A stretch of DNA of 64,000 nucleotides from Pseudomonas asiatica (GTDB taxonomy: Bacteria > Pseudomonadota > Gammaproteobacteria > Pseudomonadales > Pseudomonadaceae), in assembly GCF_040214835.1 (NCBI RefSeq), contig NZ_CP157874.1, positions 2,608,001 to 2,672,000 on the forward strand, written 5' to 3'. Below the pieces are notes generated by a model. The model saw nothing but the letters and a program-made list of their open reading frames with translations. It was not told where the DNA came from and did not search any database. The position numbers were made by a program, and so were the translations under genes. Below, piece after piece: positions 52,391 through 61,430 of the stretch. Each line of letters starts with the position of its first letter. Positions within the stretch are counted from its first letter, which is position 1.

Positions 52391-53671
52391 TCAGAAGTAG
52401 TAGGGGAATTTCAGGCTGAAGGAAAAGTCCGGCGCGTCATCGGTCAGACCAATGGCCAGGTTGGGCACGATGGTCAGGTTGTCGGTGGCGGCGAAGGTCA
52501 TGCCGATGTTGAAGTTGGCCGCGTTGTAGTCGCTGTTGGAGATCGACTGCCAGTCGCCGCCATCCGGTTTTATCTTGCTCTTGCGGGCGAACTGGTCGGA
52601 CACCGAGAACGACATGCTCATCTTCTCGTTCAGGGCAAAGGCGATACCGCCGCCGATCTGCCACGAGTCGCCCAGCTTCACATCGCCCGGCACCTTGCTG
52701 TTGACCTGTGGGCTGATGTCGCTGAACGAGTCTTCCATGTTGTAGGTGTAGGACAGGCTGCCGAACAGCACGGCGGGGTCGAAGGTCTTGACCAGCGAGA
52801 TGCCCGGCGTGATCGACCAGACGCCGTTGCCGGTCGGCAGGCTTTCCGGTACTGACAGGTTGTCGTTGCCCTCTACCTGGCGCAGTTTTATGCCATAGGG
52901 GTCTTTGCCGGTCGGCGCCTTGATGCGCAAGGTCGCGACGGCGTCAGGCCAGGTCTCGTCTTCGTCGAGGAACTTGTAGGCGACACCGACGTTGACGTCG
53001 CCGATTTCCGGGTCGCGGGTTACGGTTTCGTCCGAGGTGCTTGCCCCGGCGCCGCCCGCACCGCCGGAAGAGTAGGTGGATTCGCGGTACACCACCGGGA
53101 CGTTGATGTCGAACTGCCAGCGCTGGGCGAGGTTGTAGCGGGCAGTCATGTCCAGGGTCCAGTTATCTGCCTTAACCCGGTCAAGGTTGATACTGCCGAG
53201 GAATATCGAGTCCAGCGCCAGGAAGCCGTTGAGCACAAGCGCCCGGGTATCGTAGTGGGTATAGGTGACACCGGTCTCGAAGCTGAACTTGCCGCCGCCG
53301 AAGAAGCCGCTGGCCTCATCGTACAGGTTGGACACGCTCTGAGCCGGTTCAGCGTCGGCGGTCAGCGCCTGGCCATAGGAGCTGCCGGTGGTGCCCGGTG
53401 CACCCGATGCCACAGTCTGTGCACCTTTGACCCCTTCGGCCGGGGACCTGACCAGACGTTTGGGTGGGGGGGCTGCCGGGGTTTCTTCTACCTGGCGCAC
53501 GCGCTGCTCCAGCACCATCAGTGCTTGCTGCTGGGCTTCGTAGCGTTGTTTCAGTTCCATCAGTTCCTGCTTGAGAGCCTCGACCTGAGGGTCGGCTGCG
53601 GCGTAAAGCAATGTGGCCGGGGCCAAGGTGGTCAAACACACAAAAGCTTTGAGCGATAAAGATCGGTGCAT
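52391..53671 (-). CDS. fapF: FapF, outer-membrane channel for amyloid secretion
   Basis: 426 residues. A signal peptide ('[17 protein letters not shown]') is followed by a coiled coil of about 35 residues ('[20 protein letters not shown]', '[14 protein letters not shown]'), a proline-rich linker and a 12-strand-type beta barrel ending in '[11 protein letters not shown]' with the C-terminal Phe used for outer-membrane insertion. FapF trimers export FapA, B, C and E. ATG at 53671 ('[10 protein letters not shown]') is chosen to start the signal peptide. Last gene of fapABCDEF. Confidence 0.93.
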   Translation of the reverse strand: MHRSLSLKAFVCLTTLAPATLLYAAADPQVEALKQELMELKQRYEAQQQALMVLEQRVRQVEETPAAPPPKRLVRSPAEGVKGAQTVASGAPGTTGSSYGQALTADAEPAQSVSNLYDEASGFFGGGKFSFETGVTYTHYDTRALVLNGFLALDSIFLGSINLDRVKADNWTLDMTARYNLAQRWQFDINVPVVYRESTYSSGGAGGAGASTSDETVTRDPEIGDVNVGVAYKFLDEDETWPDAVATLRIKAPTGKDPYGIKLRQVEGNDNLSVPESLPTGNGVWSITPGISLVKTFDPAVLFGSLSYTYNMEDSFSDISPQVNSKVPGDVKLGDSWQIGGGIAFALNEKMSMSFSVSDQFARKSKIKPDGGDWQSISNSDYNAANFNIGMTFAATDNLTIVPNLAIGLTDDAPDFSFSLKFPYYF

Positions 53672-53717
53672 GGAATTGCCGTCCCTGCCGACTACTTTTG
53701 ATGAGACTGAGCGTAGA

Positions 53718-54470
53718 TCAGTATCCAAATGTGCGAAGACCTTTGAGCTGATCGAGGCTACCGTTCAGCGACGCGGCTGTCGGCACGCTTTCGCGCATCA
53801 CTACATTGAGCGTGGTGACGTTATTGACCCGGTTGCCATTGCCCAGCAGCGTCGAGTTCTGCATCAGGCCACCCTGCGCCAGGCGCTGCACGCTGCTGCC
53901 CTGGTTGTTACTGGCACTGATATTGAACTGCACCCCTACGCCGCTGGCGGACACACTCAGCGCGCCTGCGCCGTTTGCGCCTGTCAGTGTCTGGCCGTTG
54001 GCCAGTGCCTGGCCCTGTGGCTGCGCGGTAGGCGCCTGGTCGGCCTTGGAAACATTGATGGCGACATTGTTGTAGGCGGTATTGTTGTCGCCAGCTGCGC
54101 GTACCACCTGGGTAACACCCTCTGTGGTGTTGAGGCCGGCGCCGCCTGTAACGGTACCGGTGCCCGGTGCCGTGGCTCCAGCTGACGCTGTGCCAGTGCC
54201 GCTTTCGTCGATCAACGACACGTAGAATTGCGGTTTGATGGTCGACTGCTGAATCTGCATCGTGCTCGTCGCGCCGATCACGTCCCCTTTGGCATTCTGC
54301 CAGGTGCTGGACATGACAATGCCGAAACTCACGATCCGCCCCGGCATCACGTAGCGGCCACGCAAGGTCGCCAGCTCATGGTCCTTCAGCTCGATGGGCT
54401 TGAAGGTTTCGGCCTGGGTAGGAAGGCTGACGGTCAGGCATGCGATTGCAAGCCAGAATGCATTCTTCAT
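53718..54470 (-). CDS. fapE: FapE, minor amyloid-associated secreted protein
   Basis: 250 residues: signal peptide '[20 protein letters not shown]', then '[20 protein letters not shown]' and a Ser/Gly/Asn-rich region with '[20 protein letters not shown]' and 'NASNNQG'-like repeats. FapE is a minor component of extracellular Fap fibrils. ATG at 54470 follows GGGGAG. No cysteine remains after the signal peptide. Confidence 0.92.
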   Translation of the reverse strand: MKNAFWLAIACLTVSLPTQAETFKPIELKDHELATLRGRYVMPGRIVSFGIVMSSTWQNAKGDVIGATSTMQIQQSTIKPQFYVSLIDESGTGTASAGATAPGTGTVTGGAGLNTTEGVTQVVRAAGDNNTAYNNVAINVSKADQAPTAQPQGQALANGQTLTGANGAGALSVSASGVGVQFNISASNNQGSSVQRLAQGGLMQNSTLLGNGNRVNNVTTLNVVMRESVPTAASLNGSLDQLKGLRTFGY

Positions 54471-54516
54471 TGGGGTGCTCCCCGGAGCCTCGTGCTCCTT
54501 GTCGTTGCAAGAGTCG

Positions 54517-55197
54517 TTAGAAGAAGTCGCTTTTGATGAACCCGAAGTCCAGCAGCTCTGCATCCTGCACCGGGGTGAAGTTGTTCACCCGGCCCTTGGC
54601 GGTCAGGGGCAGGGGCGGGTCGAGCAGGATGTTGTTCTTGTCGTAGCCCTGGCCGATCACGGCGAAGATGATGCCGTTCCAGCCCTTGAGAAAGTCGTCG
54701 ACCCTGTAGCGCTTGTGGCCCAGTACCGGGTCACCGATGTACACCCAGCCCTTGTCTACCTTCTGCATGACCACGAAGTGCTTGTAGCCGCGCACGTCCA
54801 TCAGCACCACGACCGGAATGCGCACGCTGTGCAGGGTCTCGGGCGCCACCCGGTAGCCGCGGGCACGCATCCCCAGGCTTTCCACGTAGCGTTTCATGTC
54901 GAGCATCGAGAAGCCTTGCGTGCGCACCAGGTCCTGGTCGGCGTGGGCCAGCATGCCTTCGATGATCTGTTGTTCGTCCACGTCCAGCCAGTAGGCCTGG
55001 CGCAGGATGGTGGCCAGCGCGGCGGCGCCGCAGCTGAAGTCGGTCTTCTGTTGCACCAGGTCGGCGAACTTGCGCTCGCGTACGCTCTGGATGGGCTTGA
55101 ACACCACGGCGCCGCCCGGGAGGACGGACAGCGGCATTTGTGCAGCTTCGCTCACGCTGGCCAGGCACAGCAAAAACGCCAGGGCAATGATGCGCAT
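54517..55197 (-). CDS. fapD: FapD, C39-type cysteine protease of the fap system
   Basis: 226 residues: signal peptide 'MRIIALAFLLCLASVSEAAQ' and a C39 peptidase domain with the catalytic Cys in 'QQKTDFSCGAAALATILRQ', the His in 'DVRGYKHFVVMQKVDKG' and the Asp in 'VYIGDPVLGHKRY'. FapD is thought to process or regulate Fap export in the periplasm. It lies 62 bp after fapC, with a terminator-like hairpin in the gap. Confidence 0.93.
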   Translation of the reverse strand: MRIIALAFLLCLASVSEAAQMPLSVLPGGAVVFKPIQSVRERKFADLVQQKTDFSCGAAALATILRQAYWLDVDEQQIIEGMLAHADQDLVRTQGFSMLDMKRYVESLGMRARGYRVAPETLHSVRIPVVVLMDVRGYKHFVVMQKVDKGWVYIGDPVLGHKRYRVDDFLKGWNGIIFAVIGQGYDKNNILLDPPLPLTAKGRVNNFTPVQDAELLDFGFIKSDFF

Positions 55198-55227
55198 GAT
55201 CGGATGCCTTCCGGTTCTGTTGAAGAA

Positions 55228-55247
55228 AGGCCCCCCGAAGGGGGCCT
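55228..55247 (-). terminator. Attenuator-like hairpin between fapC and fapD
   Basis: On the minus strand AGGCCCCC-TTCG-GGGGGCCT is followed by TTCTTC: an 8-bp GC stem with a stable UUCG tetraloop and a short T-rich tail. It lies 12 bp after the fapC stop and 30 bp before fapD. It probably terminates part of the transcripts or protects the 3' end of fapABC mRNA. Confidence 0.75.
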
Positions 55248-55259
55248 CAAGCGCAGCGA

Positions 55260-56807
55260 TCAGAACGAGGTGTTGGAGATGGCCAGCGAGTTGCTCTGCT
55301 GGTTGCCCACACCGGCTGCCACGTTCACGCCCAGGTTGCCGCTGCCACCGTTCACCGAACCGCTAAGGGTTGCAGTGTTGGTAACAGGGTTGGCCCAGCC
55401 GGTCGGGGTCAGCACTTGGAAGGACACGGTATTGCTCAAGTCGTAGGCACTGCTTTCGCTGTAGCTCTTCGACACGTCGTTCGACGATTGAGACGATTTC
55501 TCGCCAGACTTTTCAAACGCCGATTCCGATGCGTTGGCATAGGTCGACTCGTGAGCCTTCTCATACGAGGAGTCGCGAGACTTCTCGTAGGCCGATGCGC
55601 GAGTCTTGTCGTACGACGATTCGTGGTTGCGGTCGAAGGAAGACTCGTTCGACTTGTCGAATGACGAGTCGAACGCTTTCTCGAACGACGCGTCGTACGA
55701 GCTGTCACGTGTGCGGTCTACATCGACATTGAGCGATGCGTTGAGCGATGCATCGAAGCTGTCGGTGCGGGTGCGTTCGCGACGGCCGTCATCGGTGGTC
55801 ACGGTACGGCTGGCATCGGCTGCAGCTGCCAGGGTGGCACTCAGGCTGGAGCTGCTGGACGAACTGGCAGTGGCGCCAACCGAGCCACTGGCATTCCAGC
55901 TGTTGGAGCCGCTGGCACTGGAGCTATTGGAACCACTGGCACTGGAGCTGTTCGACCCGCTGGCACTGGAGGTCTTCGAGCCACTGGCATTCATGCTGCT
56001 CGAACCACTGGAGGTCCAGCCATTGGAACCACTGGAACTGGCACTTTGCGAGCCGGCCACGCTGAAGCTCGAGGACGAGCTGCGGTCGTCGGTCGAGTTG
56101 AACGTGCCCTCACGCGAGCTGGAACCGCTCTTGGTGGTGGTGATGGTCAGTGTATCCACCCGGTAGGTGCGGTCGGCGCCGTTGTTCACCGTCAGGCCTG
56201 GGCCGTTCTGGTCGGCAGAGGCGGTGGCGGTGGCGTTGCCCAGTGGGGCTCCGGTGTTGGCGATGGCCATGGTGTTCTTCTGCTGGTTCAGGTCGCCGCC
56301 AGCGATGTTGACGCCGACGTTACCCTCTGCACCATCGGCCGAGCCGGTCATGACTGCCGAGTTCTGGGTGGACCAGTTGTCGACACGGTTGTTGTTGCTG
56401 AACTGGCTAACGTCAGCGGTGGCTTCGGCGGAGCCGAACACGAAGCTGTTGTCCAGGCTGGATTCGGACGATGCGTTGGCAATGGCCGCAGCATTGTCCT
56501 GCTGGTTGCCGTTACCGGCCGCCACGTTGACACCTACGTTGCCGCTGGCACCCGAAGCCGAGCTGCTCATCTCGGCTTCGTTGATGGTGCCTTGGTTGGT
56601 GATGGTGTTGCCGGTGCTGCGCTGGCTGTCCATGGCGTTGGCGGTGGCAAACACAGGGATCCTGGTGGGAGGAGGCGTGTGCTGCCCGTTGTTGTGGTGA
56701 CCATTGTGGTGCCCGCCACGCCGGTCGTTCTGATCAGCTTGTACAGCAACAGCCATGACCGCAGCAATTGCGAAAACCAGAGGCTTGATTGCCATCGAGG
56801 GTTTCAT
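55260..56807 (-). CDS. fapC: FapC, major functional-amyloid subunit, long-linker form
   Basis: 515 residues; FapC of well-studied strains is about 250-340. After a signal peptide come three amyloid repeats: R1 (about 66-113, 'GNVGVNVAAGNGNQQDNAA'), R2 (about 138-186, 'GNVGVNIAGGDLNQQKN') and R3 (about 458-515, 'GNLGVNVAAGVGNQQSNSLA'). Linker 1 is short. Linker 2 (about 187-457) is greatly expanded: a Ser/Gly octad array (251-309), an alanine-rich stretch, and an octad array of aromatic plus charged residues (367-434). A His-rich segment (33-43) follows the signal peptide. There is no cysteine. R3 at the very C-terminus ends in 'NTSF'. Confidence 0.92.
   Translation of the reverse strand: MKPSMAIKPLVFAIAAVMAVAVQADQNDRRGGHHNGHHNNGQHTPPPTRIPVFATANAMDSQRSTGNTITNQGTINEAEMSSSASGASGNVGVNVAAGNGNQQDNAAAIANASSESSLDNSFVFGSAEATADVSQFSNNNRVDNWSTQNSAVMTGSADGAEGNVGVNIAGGDLNQQKNTMAIANTGAPLGNATATASADQNGPGLTVNNGADRTYRVDTLTITTTKSGSSSREGTFNSTDDRSSSSSFSVAGSQSASSSGSNGWTSSGSSSMNASGSKTSSASGSNSSSASGSNSSSASGSNSWNASGSVGATASSSSSSSLSATLAAAADASRTVTTDDGRRERTRTDSFDASLNASLNVDVDRTRDSSYDASFEKAFDSSFDKSNESSFDRNHESSYDKTRASAYEKSRDSSYEKAHESTYANASESAFEKSGEKSSQSSNDVSKSYSESSAYDLSNTVSFQVLTPTGWANPVTNTATLSGSVNGGSGNLGVNVAAGVGNQQSNSLAISNTSF
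55506..55709 (-). repeat. 24-bp repeat array in fapC encoding charged/aromatic octads
   Basis: Codons 367-434. An aromatic residue recurs every eight residues at 383, 391, 399, 407, 415, 423 and 431 in units such as NESSFDRN, HESSYDKT, RDSSYEKA. The DNA repeats with a 24-bp period. Confidence 0.85.
55881..56057 (-). repeat. 24-bp repeat array in fapC encoding Ser/Gly octads
   Basis: Codons 251-309. Glycine recurs every eight residues at 252, 260, 268, 276, 284, 292, 300 and 308, in units close to ASGSNSSS. The DNA period is 24 bp. Confidence 0.88.
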
Positions 56808-56855
56808 GGTGATTCTCCGTACGATTAGGTTAAGTGTCGTTCTTGACTGGCAGGG

Positions 56856-57434
56856 TCAATCCGCGACCCGGATGCTCAGGGTGTTGGCCATGCGGTTTCC
56901 CACCCCGGCACTCTGGTTCAACTGAATCACTCCACGGCTACCGGTGAAGGCCTGGTCACTGGTGGTGACCTGGCGATGGCCAGTTGAAGTGTCAATCGGA
57001 CCGGAGTTGTTGAGCAGCGCCACGTTCTGCTGCATGAGGACGCTGTCGTCGATGCTTTGCGGCTGGGCACCGATACTGATGCTCAGTGCGTTCGCTTGCT
57101 GGGTGTTGGCGCCGGCGCTCTGGTTGATCCCGAGGGCGCCGCTACCGTTGCTGAAGGCGTCGCCCTGTATGGTCGAGCGTGCGTTCATTGCGGGGTCTGC
57201 AGGGGTGTTCAGGCGCTGGCGGATCTGCGTGGTGGCGCTGGCCTCGGGCCCAACGGCGAAGGCGCGCGCGTTGGCCTGTTGCTGTTGGTCACCGGCCGCT
57301 TGATTGACCGACAGGTTGCCCTGGTAACGGCTGCCCGAATTGTCGATATCGGCGTTGTTGATCACGGGAACCGGGGATTGCGCGAAGGTCGATGTACTGC
57401 ACAGCGTGATCAGGATCAGCAGCGTGTGCTTCAT
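56856..57434 (-). CDS. fapB: FapB, amyloid nucleator subunit
   Basis: 192 residues: signal peptide 'MKHTLLILITLCSTSTFAQS' and three amyloid-like repeats, each ending like 'GNLSVNQAAGDQQQQANARA', 'GALGINQSAGANTQQANALS' and 'GVIQLNQSAGVGNRMANTLS'. FapB resembles FapC with short linkers and nucleates the fibril. It starts one base after the fapA stop and uses a GGAGG site inside fapA; 48 bp separate it from fapC. Confidence 0.93.
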   Translation of the reverse strand: MKHTLLILITLCSTSTFAQSPVPVINNADIDNSGSRYQGNLSVNQAAGDQQQQANARAFAVGPEASATTQIRQRLNTPADPAMNARSTIQGDAFSNGSGALGINQSAGANTQQANALSISIGAQPQSIDDSVLMQQNVALLNNSGPIDTSTGHRQVTTSDQAFTGSRGVIQLNQSAGVGNRMANTLSIRVAD

Positions 57435-57435
57435 C

Positions 57436-57870
57436 TCACTTGCCTCCGGTCAGGATCTGCAGCGGCGCCAGGCCGCGCTGCAAGCTCGAATTGACCATGT
57501 TCGAGATGCCATTGCCCGAGCCCGTGCCGCGGCCACCGGCCAGGTTGGGCAGCTGGGACTGGTTGTTGAGGTTGCCGCCCAGGTTGTTGGTCTGCTGGGT
57601 AATCAGGGTACTGATACCTGCACCGCTGCTGATGTTGGCGAAGTCGCCATCACTCAGTTCGTTGGTTTGCTTGAGGATGTGGGCGGAAGGGTTGGCATTG
57701 ACGGTGGTGGGGTTGGGGTCGGGTCGTAACGGCGGGACAACGGCGTTGCGTGTCTGCACGTCACGGGTTATCACGATGATGCCGTTGTCGGCCTGGGCCG
57801 TCAGGCCCAACGAGCCCAGCACACATCCCATCAGCAACAGGTGATAGAGGCGTTTGTCAGTTTTCCTCAC
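57436..57870 (-). CDS. fapA: FapA, fibril-modulating subunit/chaperone
   Basis: 144 residues: signal peptide 'LLLMGCVLGSLGLTAQA', then 'PSAHILKQTNELSDGDFANI' and a C-terminal segment with 'NLGGNLNNQSQLPNLAGG'. FapA precedes fapB in all fap operons and influences the FapB/FapC ratio of fibrils. It is the first gene of the six-gene operon. Confidence 0.92.
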   Translation of the reverse strand: MRKTDKRLYHLLLMGCVLGSLGLTAQADNGIIVITRDVQTRNAVVPPLRPDPNPTTVNANPSAHILKQTNELSDGDFANISSGAGISTLITQQTNNLGGNLNNQSQLPNLAGGRGTGSGNGISNMVNSSLQRGLAPLQILTGGK

Positions 57871-58168
57871 GACGGCAACTCCTTCAATGAGCGCTGGCCC
57901 TGTTCAGCGATGCGAACCAGGCAGCAGAAGGTGTGCCGCTTTTGAGAAGCGTTTTCAGATCAAAAGCTTAAGGTGAGTACCATGACAAGCTGCGGCGTAT
58001 TTTGTCTCAGGATTGAAACAGGCAGCCGCTGGCGGTGCAGGCAAAGCCAGTGTTGGCCTTGATTGGAAGGGTTTTTGCAGGAGTGTTTCAGCGCCTTGAC
58101 ACTACCTTCGACGCCCAGCAAAACCCCATGTTTTCAGGGGCTTCGCCCCACAGGGGTGTGTCGGTGGA
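57871..58168. other. Intergenic region holding the fap promoter and a terminator-like hairpin
   Basis: About 300 bp. No exact GG-N10-GC sigma-54 element was found on the fap strand. Next to fapA, 57939-57967 is AT-richer with TTTTCAGATCAAAA. Toward the kinase gene, GGGGC-TTC-GCCCC and CCCC/GGGG arms around 58125-58150 run into TTTTGC on the minus strand and may terminate the pnuC-kinase transcript. Confidence 0.4.
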
Positions 58169-58738
58169 TTAACACTCGGTGGGGCAGGATGGCGCATCGC
58201 TACCAATGAACCTAGCCACTGTTTGTAGTGCCAGCAACTGGCGTTGCGGCCAATTGCCCTCAATTATTTTGTACGCCTGGTCATGCCGTTGCAGCCAGTG
58301 CAGGCTGTCGTCGAAAAAGCGCTGGCGGTCGCGCAGTTCGGGCTGGCTGCGCTGGCCATCGGCAACCCAATCCACGCCTTGCGGGCTCAGCAGCAGGTGC
58401 AGGTGGTAATGCCGTGCCAGCAGCGCCTGCTCCAGCCAGGCCGGGCAGTCGCCGAACAGGGCGTGGCTCCAGAGCATGTTACTGAGCAGATGGGTGTCGA
58501 GAATCAGCAGCGGCGGTGCCTGCTCGCGTGCGTGGTCTTCCCAGGCCAGCTGGCCGCGGGCGATGGCAGGGATGTCGGCATAGCAGGTGTCGCGGCATTC
58601 CTGGTCGATGAAGTGGCGCACGTATTCGGCCACCACCACGCCGCCGAAATGCGCCTGGATCACCCCGCTGAGCCAGCTCTTGCCGCTGGATTCCGGGCCG
58701 CACAGCACCAGTACTTTCATGGATTGTGCCACGCTCAT
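58169..58738 (-). CDS. NadR-type ribosylnicotinamide kinase-like ATPase
   Basis: 189 residues. Walker A 'VLVLCGPESSGKSWLSG' opens the protein, and 'LILDTHLLSNMLWSHALFG' and 'HYHLHLLLSPQGVDWVADGQ' match the C-terminal kinase domain of NadR. There is no helix-turn-helix and no adenylyltransferase domain, so it is a kinase-only form. It would phosphorylate nicotinamide riboside to NMN. It overlaps pnuC by four bases, and PnuC imports nicotinamide riboside, so the two form a salvage pair. The start could be 58738 or an in-frame ATG at 58720. Confidence 0.87.
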   Translation of the reverse strand: MSVAQSMKVLVLCGPESSGKSWLSGVIQAHFGGVVVAEYVRHFIDQECRDTCYADIPAIARGQLAWEDHAREQAPPLLILDTHLLSNMLWSHALFGDCPAWLEQALLARHYHLHLLLSPQGVDWVADGQRSQPELRDRQRFFDDSLHWLQRHDQAYKIIEGNWPQRQLLALQTVARFIGSDAPSCPTEC

Positions 58739-59301
58739 GGCTGCACCAACGCCGGGTCACGGCGCCATTCCAGCCAGCCACGCACGGCAATCAGGGTGAG
58801 CACGGCGAAGAAGCCTGCGGTGAAGTACAGCTGCTGGTGCAGGTACTGGCCCACGTAGATGATGTCTACCACCACCCACAGCGGCCAGCACTGCAGGCGC
58901 TTCTGCGCCATCCACAGTTGTGCCACCAGGCTGAAGCCGGTCAGGGTAGCGTCCAGCCAGGGCAGGGCGGCGTCGGTCCAGGTGGCCATCGCCGCGCCCA
59001 GGGCGGCGCTCAGCAGCACCCCGCCGGCCAGGCCGGCGAGCAATGCCGGGCGCTGCAGGCGGGTGACCTGGCGGGCGTCTTCAGCATGGCCCGGGCGCTT
59101 CCATTGCCACCAGCCGTAGACCTGCAGGATGGCATAGGCCACTTGCAGCAGCATGCCCGAGTACAGCTTCACCTCGTAGAACAGCCAGCCATAGATCAGC
59201 ACCATGACCAGGCCGATCGGCCAGCACCAGGCGTTCTGCTTGACCGTGAGCCAGACAGCGGTGACGCCGAGGACGGCGGCGATGAGTTCAAGGCCGGACA
59301 T
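58735..59301 (-). CDS. pnuC: PnuC nicotinamide riboside transporter
   Basis: 188 residues with about seven membrane segments. 'NAWCWPIGLVMVLIYGWLFY', 'LYSGMLLQVAYAILQVYGWW' and 'CWPLWVVVDIIYVGQYLHQ' are typical PnuC stretches, including the conserved W-x-x-D area. It is a facilitator whose cargo is trapped by the kinase encoded next. ATG at 59301 follows AAGGATCGCCG. Confidence 0.92.
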   Translation of the reverse strand: MSGLELIAAVLGVTAVWLTVKQNAWCWPIGLVMVLIYGWLFYEVKLYSGMLLQVAYAILQVYGWWQWKRPGHAEDARQVTRLQRPALLAGLAGGVLLSAALGAAMATWTDAALPWLDATLTGFSLVAQLWMAQKRLQCWPLWVVVDIIYVGQYLHQQLYFTAGFFAVLTLIAVRGWLEWRRDPALVQP

Positions 59302-59400
59302 CGGCGATCCTTGGAGACTGCGGGGGAGGGGCGCGATTGTAGCGGGTCGGCCGGGGAAGGTGTAGGGCGTTGGGGCCTTTGGGGCTGCTTTGCAGCCCAT

Positions 59401-59462
59401 CGCGACACAAGGCCGCTCCTACAGGGGGACGCGATCGTCTGTAGGAGCGGCCTTGTGTCGCG
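59401..59462. repeat. REP pair, tail-to-tail (TGTAGGAGCGGCC type)
   Basis: Arms 59401-59424 and 59439-59462 are perfect complements over 24 bp with only 14 bp between them; the orientation is the reverse of the other pairs of this class. Fragments of two further REP stems (GGCTGC/GCAGCC and GGGGCG/CGCCCC) flank it. Confidence 0.85.
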
Positions 59463-59496
59463 AAAGGGGCGCAAAGCGCCCCCGGCATTCTCAACC

Positions 59497-61131
59497 TTAC
59501 ACCCGGAACTGCCGCAACAACTGCTCCAGCTCTTCGCTCAGCTGCCCCAGCGCCATCCCGGCATCGCTGGACTGCCGCGCCGCATCGGCGGTCTGCTGGG
59601 ACAACCCGGCAGTATCCAGCACGTTGCGGTTGATCTCTTCGACCACGTGTGACTGTTGCAAGGTGGCGCTGGCAATGGAGGCATTCAACGCAGTGAGGTT
59701 GTTCAGCGACTGGTTGATGGCATCCAGGCTGGCACCGGCCTCGCGGGCCTGCTCGACGGTCTGGCGCGAGGCCTCGCTGCTGGTGTCGATGGCCTTGACC
59801 GCAGCGTCCGACTGGCTTTGCAGGTGCTCGATCATGGTATGGATCTCGGCCGTCGACTGCGCCGTGCGCTGGGCCAGCAGGCGCACCTCGTCGGCGACCA
59901 CGGCAAAGCCGCGGCCTTGCTCGCCGGCCCGCGCCGCCTCGATGGCTGCGTTCAGCGCCAGCAGGTTGGTCTGTTCTGCGATGGAGCGGATCACGTCCAG
60001 CACACCACCGATGCGCGTGCTGTGCCCGGCCAGGTCGCGGATCACCTGCACGGCCTGGTCGATGGTCAGCGACAGCCGGTCGATCTGCGCCAGGCTGCCG
60101 TGAATGGCCTCCTGGCCGTGTGCTACCTGCTGTTGCGCGGTGCGCATTTCGCCAGCGGCCTGTTCGGCGGTCTTGGCCACGTCCTGCACGGCGTAGGTCA
60201 CTTCGTTGACCGCAGTGGCCACCTGGTCCATCTGCAGCGATTGCTGGGCGCTGTGCTGTTGCGCGGCACCGGCATTGTCGCCGACATGCCCGGCGGACCG
60301 GGCCAGGGCATGGGCCGCCCCTTGCAACTGGCCGACCACGCCTTGCAGCTTGCCGTTGAAGCGGTTGAAGTGTTCGCCCAGGTGGGTGATTTCGTCACGG
60401 CCGTGAGTGTCCAGGCGCCGGGTCAGGTCGCTTTCGCCGCTGGCGATGTTGCCCATGGCCTGCACCGCTTCCTGCAGCGGGCGGGCGATGCTGCGGGCAA
60501 TCAGCATGACCACCAGCGCCATCAGCAGGGCAATGGCCACGCCTACCAGCGAGGCGTCACGCAACTGGCGAGCGAATTCGGCCTGCACATCGTCGACATA
60601 CACGCCTGAGCCGATGATCCAGCCCCAGGGCTTGAACAGCTGGATGTAGGACGTCTTGGCCACCGGCTCGCTGGCACCGGGCTTGGGCCAGCGGTAGTTG
60701 ACCGGCCCGGCGTCCTGCTGCCGGGCCAGGGCGACCATCTCGTTGAACACGGCAAAGCCGTCGGGGTCACGGATGGCCGACAGGTCCTGGCCGTCGAGCT
60801 TGGGGTTGGCCGGATGCATGATCATCTTCGGCCCCAGGTCGTTGATCCAGAAGTAGTCGTTCTGGTCGTAGCGCAGCGCGCGTACCACTTGCAGCGCCTG
60901 TTGCTGGGCCGCTTCGCGGCTGAGTGTGCCGGCTGCTTCCAGGCCTTGGTAATAGGCCAGCACACCGGCTGCGGTCTGTACCACGTGGCGGGTCTTTTCC
61001 GCTTTGGCCTGGTACAGGTCACCGTGGATCTGGCGCAGCATCAGCAGGCCCAATACCACCAGCATGGCCACCGCCACCAAAAGGATCAGCCACAGACGGC
61101 GGCTGATAGACATCGATCTCAGGGTTTTCAT
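59497..61131 (-). CDS. mcpP: Methyl-accepting chemotaxis protein with sCache sensor (McpP-like)
   Basis: 544 residues. One membrane segment (about 12-32), a periplasmic single-Cache domain ('[20 protein letters not shown]', '[20 protein letters not shown]', '[20 protein letters not shown]'), a second membrane segment, a HAMP domain and the signalling tip '[20 protein letters not shown]' then '[20 protein letters not shown]'. In P. putida, McpP with this sensor type, located beside uppP, responds to acetate, pyruvate, propionate and L-lactate. Identity with McpP is inferred from sensor class and neighbourhood. Confidence 0.85.
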   Translation of the reverse strand: MKTLRSMSISRRLWLILLVAVAMLVVLGLLMLRQIHGDLYQAKAEKTRHVVQTAAGVLAYYQGLEAAGTLSREAAQQQALQVVRALRYDQNDYFWINDLGPKMIMHPANPKLDGQDLSAIRDPDGFAVFNEMVALARQQDAGPVNYRWPKPGASEPVAKTSYIQLFKPWGWIIGSGVYVDDVQAEFARQLRDASLVGVAIALLMALVVMLIARSIARPLQEAVQAMGNIASGESDLTRRLDTHGRDEITHLGEHFNRFNGKLQGVVGQLQGAAHALARSAGHVGDNAGAAQQHSAQQSLQMDQVATAVNEVTYAVQDVAKTAEQAAGEMRTAQQQVAHGQEAIHGSLAQIDRLSLTIDQAVQVIRDLAGHSTRIGGVLDVIRSIAEQTNLLALNAAIEAARAGEQGRGFAVVADEVRLLAQRTAQSTAEIHTMIEHLQSQSDAAVKAIDTSSEASRQTVEQAREAGASLDAINQSLNNLTALNASIASATLQQSHVVEEINRNVLDTAGLSQQTADAARQSSDAGMALGQLSEELEQLLRQFRV

Positions 61132-61430
61132 ACCACAGCTCCCGCATTGTTCTTTTTATTCAGGCGCATCCAAGCATGCTTTGCGCCACGCCCCCACTCG
61201 ACTAATGGCTAAGTGCTATCCATCCAATAGTCTGCAGCAGTTTGTACAAGGCGATTGCAAACGCGCTCTGCTAGGATTTCGGCCGCGCAAGATGAAACCT
61301 TTAGGCGGCGTGAACTTTTCTACTGGCATTGCGCCCAACAGTCGCTGTAAAACAGCCGGGCCGCGTGCGGCAACTTCAAGCAAATCAAGAACAAGGGGCC
61401 TGCAACGAGCAGCGCTCCATCGGGGGAATG

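Noticed and set aside
55506..56057. Regular 24-bp repeats as a CRISPR-like array
   Set aside because: The repeats are in frame within fapC, have no unique spacers and encode regular octads.
57871..58168. A sigma-54 promoter for the fap operon
   Set aside because: No GG-N10-GC element with matching flanks was found on the minus strand; near-misses have 8-bp spacing.
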